Of a stretch of DNA of 64,000 bases, positions 16,303 to 24,413 are shown piece after piece. Made by a program: the position numbers and the translations under genes. The stretch is taken from the IMG/VR virus record IMGVR_UViG_3300032676_000934, positions 1-64,000 of that record. The stretch is one strand, 5' to 3'. Under the pieces are notes generated by a model. The model was not told the origin of the DNA, did no database searches, and worked only from the letters and a program-made list of their open reading frames with translations. Each line of letters starts with the position of its first letter. Position 1 is the first letter of the stretch. The stretch is from a virus.

Positions 16303-16799
16303 GAGCCCTTCCGTGTGATCGTATACGTGACGCTGTTTCTTAGCTGGCCGGTGTCCAGCAATGGCTTCTCGCCCGTCCGCCCACGCGCCTTGCGCTCTGC
16401 CAGCGTGCGCTTTGAGAGCGGCACGAAGGGGCCTTCCGTAATCTTGTTTCGAACCGCGTTCTGAGCGATCAGACCGATGGCGTGGAATGCCTTGTCGACC
16501 GCAGCCGCGCCGCCACCGAACAATGCTTCCTTGCCAGCCTTGCGGAGCCGTGCCCCGGCCTCAGCCGCGATGCTCTCAACACCAGGGACGAGGAATGGCC
16601 GAGCGGGCAGGTTCTTTTCGGGATCTCCCGTTTCAAGCCGGTACGCGATTACGGCGTTAGACGGGGGTGCCGGCTCGCCCTTCTCAGGGCGCCGGTCCGA
16701 ACCCTCAGCAGGAATGCCGATCAGCAGTTGGCTCTTGGTGAGAGCCAGAACGCCCTTAGCGATTAAGCCGAGATCGTTCTTGACGACGACGACAGGCAT
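16299..16799 (-). CDS. virion morphogenesis/HK97 gp10-like tail completion protein
   Basis: 166 residues from ATG at 16799, which overlaps the DUF4054 stop. Core: KSQLLIGIPAEGSDR, NAVIAYRLETGDPEKNLPARPFLVPGVES, FHAIGLIAQNAVRNKI, PFVPLSKRTLAERKARGRTGEKPLLDTGQLRNSVTY. The PARPFL and LLDTGQLRNS(V)TY signatures are those of gp10/virion morphogenesis proteins. A longer frame to 16898 is an artefact. Confidence 0.82.
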   Translation of the reverse strand: MPVVVVKNDLGLIAKGVLALTKSQLLIGIPAEGSDRRPEKGEPAPPSNAVIAYRLETGDPEKNLPARPFLVPGVESIAAEAGARLRKAGKEALFGGGAAAVDKAFHAIGLIAQNAVRNKITEGPFVPLSKRTLAERKARGRTGEKPLLDTGQLRNSVTYTITRKGS

Positions 16800-17230
16800 C
16801 AGCGGCCGTAGGGATAATTCGCCATGGCCGCTAGGCTCGCGGCGCGGGCGCTCGGCCGGTAGAACCCGCCAGTCACAAGGCCGCGTAGGAGTGCCCACAG
16901 GCGCTGCCCGTAGGCTGTCCCGTTCCAGACGCCCGCGCCGGTCGAAGTGACCGCCGAGGTGTCCATGGACTTCGACACCGGCCCGACCGACTTGGACGAG
17001 ACTGGGGCGAAGGAACCTGCGCCACCCATTCCCGACGCCGACAGGATACCGAGCGTCAGATTGTGGGCGATGTAGAGCATCGTCGCCAGATCGACCTGAC
17101 CCGGCGGGATGCTCTGCGGCAGCGTCACGCCCGCCTGATCCAGCCAGAACGTGACGGCCGGATCGGGATACTTCGTGGCGTCCTGAAACTCAGGGAACAC
17201 AGCACGGAAGCTGGCGAGCGTGACGGCCAT
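16799..17230 (-). CDS. head-tail adaptor, DUF4054-like
   Basis: 143 residues: ASFRAVFPEFQDATKYPDPAVTFWLDQAGVTLP, LATMLYIAHNLTLG, and the C-terminal YGQRLWALLRGLVTGGFYRP. This matches DUF4054 connectors: FPEF....YPD..V.FWLD..., then YG..LW.L.R. Expected role is the neck ring between portal and tail terminator. Confidence 0.83.
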   Translation of the reverse strand: MAVTLASFRAVFPEFQDATKYPDPAVTFWLDQAGVTLPQSIPPGQVDLATMLYIAHNLTLGILSASGMGGAGSFAPVSSKSVGPVSKSMDTSAVTSTGAGVWNGTAYGQRLWALLRGLVTGGFYRPSARAASLAAMANYPYGR

Positions 17231-17236
17231 GGTGAA

Positions 17237-17722
17237 TTAGCCGACCGCCTTGGTGCGGCGGCTGGTTCCAGTCGGCTCGGGCTCGCCCGGCTGGCTGGCA
17301 TGGCGCGGCTCGCCCGGGTCATCGCCCGGAGGCGTGGCGTTCTCGGGCGTCATCTGCTCGCCCGTGAGGCCACCGGCAGGCGCCTCGGCGGTCGAACCGG
17401 CCTTGGCGTCCTTCTTGGCGTCTGGCTTCTTCAGCGCAGCCTCAAGGGCCGGCTCGAACCCGAACACCTCCTCCGGCGCCTGGTAGTCGTCGCCGACCTC
17501 TTCCAGGATGCCATTGGTGACGAATGTATGGTTCGGGTTGCCCTTCTTCCACGCATTGTAGGTGTCCGCGTCCACCTCGGAGACCGCGCCGTTGCCGGCG
17601 AGCGAGACGGAGCGCAGCGCGGGCGCATCGCCCGGCTTGTCGAGGTTCGGCGCCGGCTCGGTCAGGGTGAGCGCGGTGTGCGAACGGTTCAGGACGCGAA
17701 TGGTCTGAGACTTCTTCGCCAT
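17237..17722 (-). CDS. unknown structural-operon protein
   Basis: 161 residues from ATG at 17722. Residues 1-70 are beta-rich (KKSQTIRVLNRSHTALTLTE, DADTYNAWKKGNPNHTFVTNGILEEV). The last 60 are low-complexity Pro/Gly/Glu with an acidic-basic mix. The N-part resembles small DNA-stabilisation or neck accessory proteins, but I do not recognise the family. Confidence 0.65.
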   Translation of the reverse strand: MAKKSQTIRVLNRSHTALTLTEPAPNLDKPGDAPALRSVSLAGNGAVSEVDADTYNAWKKGNPNHTFVTNGILEEVGDDYQAPEEVFGFEPALEAALKKPDAKKDAKAGSTAEAPAGGLTGEQMTPENATPPGDDPGEPRHASQPGEPEPTGTSRRTKAVG

Positions 17723-17733
17723 GGTCACCCTCC

Positions 17734-18174
17734 CTATTTCTCAGCGGTCTTGATCTTGCCGGCAAACTCGGCCGGCGGATTGGCGGGGTTGTACGGCTCG
17801 AAGCCACTCGGCCCGGCCTGACCGGCTTTGGCCTGCCCCTTGGCGGCGTCCTCACGCTCGTGCGCGAAGACCTGCCCCTTCACCAGCGGCTCCCAGTCCT
17901 TCATCTGGACGCGCCACTTGTCCCAGAGGTCCTTGTCGACCCCGAAGGTCAGCGCGTAGCCGCCAGCGGTCGGGATCGTGTCGCCGGCCTCGGCGCGGCG
18001 CGTGTCCCGGTTGCGGGCGGGGCCGTCGATGATGACGACCGGCCCGACGTAGCGGCTGATCTCCTCCTTGCGGGTGGGATCCTCGCGGGTCGGAGACGGC
18101 GTCGCCACCTTCTCCTGAAGCTGCATCTGGAAGCCGTGCGGCAGCGCGCACGCGACGGTCACAGTGCCGGGCAT
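17734..18174 (-). CDS. unknown protein beside major capsid
   Basis: 146 residues. MPGTVTVACALPHGFQMQLQ, then EEISRYVGPVVIIDGPARNR and GGYALTFGVDKDLWDKWRVQMKDWEPLVKGQVFAHE. The ALPHG and VD...W..W motifs recur in short conserved proteins after capsid genes in alphaproteobacterial phages. It begins one base after the capsid gene ends. Possibly a head-completion protein. Confidence 0.65.
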   Translation of the reverse strand: MPGTVTVACALPHGFQMQLQEKVATPSPTREDPTRKEEISRYVGPVVIIDGPARNRDTRRAEAGDTIPTAGGYALTFGVDKDLWDKWRVQMKDWEPLVKGQVFAHEREDAAKGQAKAGQAGPSGFEPYNPANPPAEFAGKIKTAEK

Positions 18175-18175
18175 C

Positions 18176-19219
18176 TCAGACCCCCAGCATCTGCGACATG
18201 GCGATTGGAGCCTTGACGACGACGCCGAACGTGCCCGAGGTCTTCTTCTGCGCGTAGGACGAGAGCATGCGGACGATCTGGTGATCGCGCAGCTTCTCGT
18301 TGAAGGCGCAGGTCGCGACCTGGGTGCCGTTGAAGCGATCCGCCCAGAGCTGGACGACGTTGCCCGAGGCCGTGGCGTGCCGCGGATCCGAGACGACCTT
18401 CAGGTTCGGGAAGTTCTTCTGCAGCAGGTCCATGACGCTGATGCCGAACTGGTTGGTCGCCATCAGGGCCACGTCGCTCTGCGGCGGCATGACCAGCGTC
18501 ATCGTGTCGGTCTTCTGGATCACGCCAGACGTGCGGCCGACGAGGTCGAGCACCATCGCCTGGAGATCGTTGAAGATCTCGTTAGCGGTGGCGACCACGA
18601 CGCCGTTGTTGACCCACTTGGTGCCGCCCGCAGCCTTCGTGGACGGGGTGAGAGCAGCCGGCAGGCTCGGCTCGTTCAGCATGCCGTAGCAGGCCATGCC
18701 GGCGACGCCGTAGTGGTAGGTGTAGTCCTGGAACTTCGCCAGCGTGGCGGCGGCCGAGGTCTGCACCTCACCGACCCAGTTCAGGCGAGCGAGGCCAGCG
18801 CGGTCCACCTGCAGATCGCCGTACTGCACGACGGTCTGGAACAGGTAGGACGACCGGTTCACCCAGTCGAGGTTGGCGTCGGACCGGCCGTTGTTGTTCC
18901 AATCGCCGTAGGGAGCGACCTCGCCGGTGTTCTCCACGACCATGAAGGTCGCGGTCTCGGTGGTCCAGTCGCCGGTCTTGACCTCGCCCAGGATCTCCGC
19001 GCCCTTGTTCGGGGTCTGGACGATGCGGACGACCTCAGGGTCGACGTAGGCGGCGAGCCAGCCCGGGATACCCGAGTTGGCGGTCGTCACCAGCGTGGGC
19101 TGGGCGTCGAGCGCGAGGTTGAAATTGCGCTTGTACTCACTCGGCAGGAACTCAGCGTCCTGCGCGAGATGAATGCCCCAATCTGCTTCGAGAGTGGGGC
19201 GAACGGATGCGAGCTTCAT
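18176..19219 (-). CDS. major capsid protein, DUF2184-like
   Basis: 347 residues. The ATG at 19219 is chosen because AAAGGGGG lies upstream and because LASVRPTLEADWGIHLAQDAEFLPSEYKR is a normal capsid N-terminus. Conserved DUF2184 features are IPGWLAAYVDPEVVRIVQTPNKGAEILGEVKTGDWTTETATF, MACYGMLNEPSLPAALTPS and the C-terminal GTFGVVVKAPIAMSQMLGV. It makes the head shell. Confidence 0.9.
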   Translation of the reverse strand: MKLASVRPTLEADWGIHLAQDAEFLPSEYKRNFNLALDAQPTLVTTANSGIPGWLAAYVDPEVVRIVQTPNKGAEILGEVKTGDWTTETATFMVVENTGEVAPYGDWNNNGRSDANLDWVNRSSYLFQTVVQYGDLQVDRAGLARLNWVGEVQTSAAATLAKFQDYTYHYGVAGMACYGMLNEPSLPAALTPSTKAAGGTKWVNNGVVVATANEIFNDLQAMVLDLVGRTSGVIQKTDTMTLVMPPQSDVALMATNQFGISVMDLLQKNFPNLKVVSDPRHATASGNVVQLWADRFNGTQVATCAFNEKLRDHQIVRMLSSYAQKKTSGTFGVVVKAPIAMSQMLGV

Positions 19220-19233
19220 TCTATTCGCCCCCT

Positions 19234-19752
19234 TTAGCCGATGGGAAGATGAGAGATTTTGACGAGTTCGCCGGCCGCGCCGGAACCGCCATCGGTCCAG
19301 CCGACGCAGTACCACTTGGTCTCGACGGAACCGGCCACGGTAGCACCGGTGGCTGCGAACGACACCGAGCCGTTCGTGGTGTTGGCGAACGCCTTCATGC
19401 CGATGGAGGCAGTGCCAGCACCCGCGTTCTTCGCGTAGTAGCAGCCGCCGGTCATCAGCGAGCCGACGCGCTGGCCGGCCTGGATCGTCATCCCGAACTC
19501 GGCCGGGAAGACGTTGATGCTAGCCTGCAGCTCACGATGGACGAAACCGGACGGAGCACCCGTCCCGGTCGAGGCCACCTTGTTCTGAGCCGCGTTCACC
19601 CAGGCGAAGCAGCCGATGGTCACGCCGCCCGTATCGGCGACGAGAATGCCGCCGGAGGTGACGAAGCTGAACGACGGATCCGCGCTGGCGAAGTCGCCGG
19701 GGACGCCGGGCGCCTGGACGACGTTGACGGAGGTCTGAAAGGTCGTGGGCAT
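19234..19752 (-). CDS. capsid cement/decoration protein (Gp24-like)
   Basis: 172 residues: TTFQTSVNVVQAPGVPGDFASADPSFSFV, FAWVNAAQNKVASTGTGAPSGFVHRELQASINVFPAEFGMTIQAGQRVGSLMTGGCYYAKNAG. The PGVPGDFAS start and GFVHRELQA..........I..G..V..L..G signatures are those of structural cement proteins encoded just upstream of DUF2184 capsids. It stabilises the shell. Confidence 0.85.
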   Translation of the reverse strand: MPTTFQTSVNVVQAPGVPGDFASADPSFSFVTSGGILVADTGGVTIGCFAWVNAAQNKVASTGTGAPSGFVHRELQASINVFPAEFGMTIQAGQRVGSLMTGGCYYAKNAGAGTASIGMKAFANTTNGSVSFAATGATVAGSVETKWYCVGWTDGGSGAAGELVKISHLPIG

Positions 19753-19766
19753 GGTTCAGGCCTCCC

Positions 19767-20615
19767 TTAAGCGCTGAGGCGGTTCATGTGCGGGAACAGC
19801 TTCGTGGCCTCGGCCACGGAAGCCGCATCCTGCGCGACGGGGCGGGCGGAGCGCGCGGGCGCGTCGCCGGGTTTGGGCGAGCGCTCGATCAGCACTGGCA
19901 GAGCCGAGGCATGAACGCCGTTGTGCTTGATGCCGAGGACGTCGCAGGCGGCCCGGTGATAGGCCTCCTCACTGTCCATGGCCGGCAGATCGCCGACCCA
20001 CGGGCGCACGAAGCGCTCGGCGGCGCGCAGGCGAGCCTGGTGCTCATTGGCGGTCGCGAGGGCGGCCTCGGTGGCGCGCCTGATCTCGGCGTCCATGGCG
20101 GTCTTGGAGACCATGCCCTTGGTGGCTTCGCGAATGCGGGCCTGCACCATCGCGGCGTCCATGGCCTTGTCCTTCTTGTCGTCGTCCTTCTCGTCCTGGG
20201 CCTGTTCACCACCGCCCATGGCTTGGCATCCAGCGATGACCTTTTCACGGTCCTCGGGGCTGAGTTTCCGGCACATCTCAATGCAGGCTTCAGCCGCATC
20301 AGCGTCGTCGTTGACCTCCCCACCTTCTGCGCCTTCAACCGCGGCCTTCACGTCGGCTTCAGCTTCCGGCGGCAGGATCTCGGCCAGCGCCTCGATGACC
20401 TCGGCCACGTCCTCAATGTCGGCGTCCTTCGCCATACGCTTGAAGCCGAGCACGATTGCGGGGATCCGGGATTTGAAGTTCTTCGCGGTCACGCCATCGA
20501 CAAGCGGGCCGAGATCGATGGGCTTGCCATCCATCGCCAGCCCAGCCTTGCGCGCGTACACAGCAAGAGCGCCCTGCAGAACAGCAGACGCGCCCGCAGT
20601 AGCGGTCTTTGCCAT
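19767..20615 (-). CDS. nested scaffolding protein from internal start
   Basis: In frame within the protease gene. An internal ATG at 20615 is preceded by AGGAAA with about 8 bases of spacing. This would give a 282-residue acidic helical protein (MAKTATAGASAVLQ...), corresponding exactly to the scaffold-like half. Lambda C/Nu3 and similar protease-scaffold pairs use the same design. The ribosome site is seen; the product is inferred. Confidence 0.6.
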   Translation of the reverse strand: MAKTATAGASAVLQGALAVYARKAGLAMDGKPIDLGPLVDGVTAKNFKSRIPAIVLGFKRMAKDADIEDVAEVIEALAEILPPEAEADVKAAVEGAEGGEVNDDADAAEACIEMCRKLSPEDREKVIAGCQAMGGGEQAQDEKDDDKKDKAMDAAMVQARIREATKGMVSKTAMDAEIRRATEAALATANEHQARLRAAERFVRPWVGDLPAMDSEEAYHRAACDVLGIKHNGVHASALPVLIERSPKPGDAPARSARPVAQDAASVAEATKLFPHMNRLSA

Positions 20616-21191
20616 GATGATTTTTCCTGTGATTGCGGAGTCGCCGACAACAACGTCAGGCCCGGCGCGGCCCTTAGGAACTAGTGCGCAATGATTGGCT
20701 TTTATTCCTCTCATTACGCCGTCGTAAGTAACGCCCTCGTAAGTTCCGGGCGTCATGTCTGGCGTATATCTATACGCACTCGACAATTCTTTTTGGGATC
20801 CGTCCTCAATTGCGCGAATGGCTGGGCCAGACCAACAGGTTAGGTCGGCATAGAGGTATGGATGCTCAAAACGGGGATTAGAGATCGAACCAACCGTGCG
20901 GTCGTGATCGTGTTCGTCTGCGCTAACCGGATTGTGGTCAAACAGCAGAGGCTTATTATTGAAAGTCTCTGCGCCTTTGGCCAACTCGTCAGGATCGCGC
21001 AAAAGCTTGTAGCGCCGCCTCGGCTCAAGGCCGAGTTCATCGTGCCCCGGAATTTCGGAGCCTAGGTATTCGCAGACATTTGCTTTTGATATTGGCGTCC
21101 GCTTGACATGCAAATGACCGTCGTCGTCGAAAACTCGCGCCGACGCGCGATCAAAAGCGAGCCGATCTTGCGGCTTAGTTGTAAATCGCAT
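19767..21191 (-). CDS. capsid maturation protease, DUF2213-like, fused to scaffold
   Basis: 474 residues. The N-terminal half (DRASARVFDDDGHLHVKRTPISKANVCEYLGSEIPG, KLLRDPDELAKGAETFNNKPLLFDHNPVSADEHDH, GSQKELSSAYRYTPDMTPGTYEG) is the DUF2213 protease with candidate catalytic His and Ser. The C-terminal half (about 195-474) is acidic, Ala-rich and helical like a scaffold. A start site inside the gene at 20615 would make the scaffold alone (separate entry). Confidence 0.87.
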   Translation of the reverse strand: MRFTTKPQDRLAFDRASARVFDDDGHLHVKRTPISKANVCEYLGSEIPGHDELGLEPRRRYKLLRDPDELAKGAETFNNKPLLFDHNPVSADEHDHDRTVGSISNPRFEHPYLYADLTCWSGPAIRAIEDGSQKELSSAYRYTPDMTPGTYEGVTYDGVMRGIKANHCALVPKGRAGPDVVVGDSAITGKIIMAKTATAGASAVLQGALAVYARKAGLAMDGKPIDLGPLVDGVTAKNFKSRIPAIVLGFKRMAKDADIEDVAEVIEALAEILPPEAEADVKAAVEGAEGGEVNDDADAAEACIEMCRKLSPEDREKVIAGCQAMGGGEQAQDEKDDDKKDKAMDAAMVQARIREATKGMVSKTAMDAEIRRATEAALATANEHQARLRAAERFVRPWVGDLPAMDSEEAYHRAACDVLGIKHNGVHASALPVLIERSPKPGDAPARSARPVAQDAASVAEATKLFPHMNRLSA

Positions 21192-21239
21192 TGTGATGCA
21201 GCCGGTTTATGCTCGGCTGCAGGAGTTAGCCGAAGCGGA

Positions 21240-21971
21240 TCACCACGCGAATTCTGCGGGCATCTTATTGCGCTTAGCCAAGTTCTCGGCCCCGGTGAGG
21301 ATTTGGAGATTGGCCTCGCAGTGGAGCCCACAAGCGTTGCGCGCCTTCAGTGGGTAAATGTGATCTACGTGATGCACGATGCCGGTCTCAGCGGTCAGGC
21401 GAGCCGCCTCAACGTAGAACGCCTTGATCTTTTCTAGATTGGCCCATGGCGGCGTCGCTCGCCGCTTCCTGGCCTGTCTAGCTCTCACATGTGCCGCGTA
21501 TTCGCCACGATGCTCAATCGCATACTGACGATTGACCTCGGCGATGCGTTCGGCGTTTGCCTTCTTCCATTCACTGCGCGTCTTCGCCTGACGGTCAGCG
21601 TTCTCAGCGCGCCATCGTTTCTGGTATGCCGAGAAAGTTTCTTTGTTCTCGCGCATCCATTGGCGCTGCTTTTCAAGGTAGGCTTCGCGGTTCTTAGCCA
21701 ACCATCGCGCCTTATAGAGGCGCCTGCGCTCCACCTTTTCTGCGTCAGTCAGAGGCGTTCGAGGCGGCCCGGACCTACTGCGCTTATACTCAGATGTGCA
21801 ACTGCGGCAGACTGGGTTGAGGCCATCCGACCGGCTTTTCGATCGAGGGAAGTCCGCGAATGGCTTCGTGCTATCGCATCTGTAGCAGCGCTTAACCCCG
21901 GCGGCCCGGTTAATGGCCAACTGCGCTCGGGTGACACTCTGCCCCTTGCGCGGTACGGTCTCGTCAGCCAT
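21240..21971 (-). CDS. HNH homing endonuclease with zinc finger
   Basis: 243 residues. A Cys4 zinc site lies at about 29-62 (CYRC....CRSC), followed by a long basic helix rich in W and RRxx repeats (80-170). The HNH core is near the end: GIVHHVDHIYPLKARNACGLHCEANLQILTGAENLAKRN. It sits alone between the head morphogenesis and protease genes with free gaps on both sides, as expected of a free-standing homing gene. Confidence 0.85.
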   Translation of the reverse strand: MADETVPRKGQSVTRAQLAINRAAGVKRCYRCDSTKPFADFPRSKSRSDGLNPVCRSCTSEYKRSRSGPPRTPLTDAEKVERRRLYKARWLAKNREAYLEKQRQWMRENKETFSAYQKRWRAENADRQAKTRSEWKKANAERIAEVNRQYAIEHRGEYAAHVRARQARKRRATPPWANLEKIKAFYVEAARLTAETGIVHHVDHIYPLKARNACGLHCEANLQILTGAENLAKRNKMPAEFAW

Positions 21972-22060
21972 TCGGGCGCTCCTACGCTCGGCTGGTTAGG
22001 GCCGACGTAGGTGTTCCACCACCTCGTCGGTCCGCTCTACTCTAGAGCACCGACAGGCTA

Positions 22061-22900
22061 TTACAAGTCCTCAATGATCGGCTCAGGGTAGCATCGGCAG
22101 TTGAATATTGCCCCTGCGTGCGCTCTGTAGCCTGGGTCGCACTCTGGCGGCTCGCTCCACTTGATCACTTTGCCGTTTAGAGCTTTGTGCGTTACTCGGA
22201 CATCATTATCGGCAGCCGTCCTCCAGATGTAGGAAGTCGATCCGATATGCTCAGCCCTCGCTTGAGTGAGGAGGGTGGACGTTCTCGAAACCTCCGTGCG
22301 GGCGATGGTATTCGCGCGCCCGAGGCTGACCTCGCCGGTCTTCATGATCTCGGCCGAGATCTGATCGGCACGCCAGCCCTTGGTGATGCCCTCGCGGGTC
22401 ATCGCGTGGACGCGCTCAGCGGCTTCGCGCGGCAGGCTGGTGATGAGCCGAACCTGCTCATCCTGCCGTGCCCGCATCACCTGTCCGATGGGCGCCTCGG
22501 CGATTTCCTTGCGGAGCGCTGAGCCCATCTGTTCGGCGACGCGGAACCACGAGCGCTCGTCTCGGGCGGCGACCTCGGCCACCATGCGATTGCCGACCGC
22601 TTCGGCCCACGGCTTCAGCGTCTCGGCGTATCGCTCCAGAGCCCGTCCGATGGTCCCCGTCAACGACAGATTTTCGAGGTCGAAGCCCCGGACCAGATCT
22701 CCCACATGTCGGGCCACGGACCGAAGCCTGCGCCCGTACTCCCGCTCGATCTTCTTCGCCCGGATGAACGCCGAGCGAACCGACTGCCCTGCCCTGTCCT
22801 GCGCGAGAACCGGGAGGCTACTCCGCGGCCTGAGGCAACTCGGGCAATAGATCGTCGGAGCGATCCGGTAGCGGCTCGGCGCCGTCTGGCTGGTCTGCAT
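22061..22900 (-). CDS. head morphogenesis protein (SPP1 gp7/Mu F-like)
   Basis: 279 residues. The C-terminal 130 show the family signature: ITKGWRADQISAEIMKTGEVSLGRANTIARTEVSRTSTLLTQARAEHIG, YIWRTAADNDVRVTHKALNGKVIKWSEPPECDPGYRAHAGAIFNCRCYPEPI. The start overlaps the portal gene by 83 bases; no better in-frame start is seen. A minor capsid protein carried with the portal. Confidence 0.85.
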   Translation of the reverse strand: MQTSQTAPSRYRIAPTIYCPSCLRPRSSLPVLAQDRAGQSVRSAFIRAKKIEREYGRRLRSVARHVGDLVRGFDLENLSLTGTIGRALERYAETLKPWAEAVGNRMVAEVAARDERSWFRVAEQMGSALRKEIAEAPIGQVMRARQDEQVRLITSLPREAAERVHAMTREGITKGWRADQISAEIMKTGEVSLGRANTIARTEVSRTSTLLTQARAEHIGSTSYIWRTAADNDVRVTHKALNGKVIKWSEPPECDPGYRAHAGAIFNCRCYPEPIIEDL

Positions 22901-24413
22901 CCGGGTCCGCTTCCGGCGCGGGCGCCTCGGTCGAGGCCGCGTCGATGTCCTCGTCGGTGATCTGCGTGAACACGCCCGTGGTGTCGGCCATCTCGCGCAG
23001 TTCGCGCATCACGACGTCGCTCGGCAGGGCCGGCTCAGCGGTCATGATGGCCTGTGTCCGCTTCAGAGCGACGTCGGCCTTCTCGGCCTCGCTCATCTGC
23101 CACAGCGGCTCGAACTCGAACCCGATGTCCTCGTCGATGGCGCCGAACTCGGAGAGCTGCACGAAGCCCAGAACCCGCTTCAGGTTCTCGCCGAACAGCT
23201 TCTCCTGATAGGCATGGATGAAGTCGTAGAAGACCCGGACCTCGCCATCCGAGGATGCGTTCAGGCCCGAGGGCGTGACGCCGAGCAGCTTGACGAGCGG
23301 GATGCCGCAGACGCTGGCGATCTGCTCCTGAGCCTGGGCCTGGAGCTTGTCGAGTGTCCCAAGCGGCGTCGAGACATTGAAGAACTCCTCGCCCGTGTTC
23401 AGGGCCATGAACCCGCGGTTGTCCCGCATGTTCACGAACAGATCTACGCGGTTCTGCAGGTCAGCCGTGCCGCCTGCTGCCAACATGTTGGCAAGGTCCA
23501 TGCCCTTGACGCCGCTCACAGAGAACGCGGCGATCAAGTCCGACACATCCTCACGGGTTCGCAGCCAGTTTGCGACATAGGGCTGGGCCATCTGCGTCAT
23601 GGCCAGGCCGCCGAACGCGTAGGCCGACTTGAGCAGGTCCGGCACCTCGCGACCGACGAAGGTCAGCAGCCGGCTCCGGTGGATCGCCTTGCCCTGCACG
23701 TACCACGTCTGAGGAACGTACCAGTCCGCATCCAGCGGGTTGATCGTGTTGTAGCTCTGCGGGTAGGCCCAGACGGCCTCGACCGGCTGCAGGCGCAGGA
23801 GCTTGCCCTTGCGAACCTTCTGACGACTGGCGGCGTCCCGACCGTTGCCGATCGGCGCCTTCAGTTCGTCTCCGACTTGATCGCCATCCAGGGCGATGTA
23901 GAGGTGCCCGCGACCGAAGAACCCGTCCCCCTCCGCAACCCTGCGGAAGGCGTCTCGCACGTTCAGGCGTTCAAGGGCATCGGTCAGCAGGTCGACGCGT
24001 TCCTGGGTCTGCTCATCGCCCTTGCGGTTGACAAGACGGATCCACTTCCGCGTCATCTCGGTGGCGATCGTTTCCACGATGCGCCGGTACTCGGGACGCT
24101 GGGCCATCGCCGACAGCGTCGGGTAGCCGAGGAAGTGCTGGCCCTCCAGCGCGGCGTCGATCTGGCCGGCGGCGAGGACCTGAGCGGCCCAAGCCCCCGT
24201 GGCCGAGAGCGCATCATCCTGGGCGAGGCTGACAGCCGGCGTGGCGCTGCGCGGGAACTCCGGCAGGGCGAACGGGTCGACCCTCGCAGGCTTCGGCTTA
24301 GCGAACAGCGCCACATGCTCCCGCGTCACCTTGAGTGGAGCGATGGTCTCCTGCTTCTGTGTCGGGGCGGCGTTGACCCGGGCTCGGGCTCGCCGCTGAG
24401 CGCGCTTGGTCAT
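22818..24413 (-). CDS. portal protein, DUF1073-like
   Basis: 531 residues: QDDALSATGAWAAQVLAAGQIDAALEGQHFLGYPTLSAMAQRPEYRRIVETIATEMTRKWI, FRRVAEGDGFFGRGHLYIAL, RLLTFVGREVPDLLKSAYAFGGLAMTQMAQPYVANWLR, ASVCGIPLVKLLGVTPSGLNASSDGEVRVFYDFI. These are hallmarks of the DUF1073 portal family. It overlaps the terminase stop by 4 bases (ATGA). Confidence 0.9.
   Translation of the reverse strand: MTKRAQRRARARVNAAPTQKQETIAPLKVTREHVALFAKPKPARVDPFALPEFPRSATPAVSLAQDDALSATGAWAAQVLAAGQIDAALEGQHFLGYPTLSAMAQRPEYRRIVETIATEMTRKWIRLVNRKGDEQTQERVDLLTDALERLNVRDAFRRVAEGDGFFGRGHLYIALDGDQVGDELKAPIGNGRDAASRQKVRKGKLLRLQPVEAVWAYPQSYNTINPLDADWYVPQTWYVQGKAIHRSRLLTFVGREVPDLLKSAYAFGGLAMTQMAQPYVANWLRTREDVSDLIAAFSVSGVKGMDLANMLAAGGTADLQNRVDLFVNMRDNRGFMALNTGEEFFNVSTPLGTLDKLQAQAQEQIASVCGIPLVKLLGVTPSGLNASSDGEVRVFYDFIHAYQEKLFGENLKRVLGFVQLSEFGAIDEDIGFEFEPLWQMSEAEKADVALKRTQAIMTAEPALPSDVVMRELREMADTTGVFTQITDEDIDAASTEAPAPEADPDADQPDGAEPLPDRSDDLLPELPQAAE

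Noticed and set aside
18164-19237. 357-codon rightward open frame
   Set aside because: Antisense to the major capsid gene.
22818-24413. Anti-CBASS Acb1 activity of the DUF1073 gene
   Set aside because: The family shares a name with Acb1's N-terminal region, but this protein has portal features and no extra phosphodiesterase domain with paired HxT motifs.
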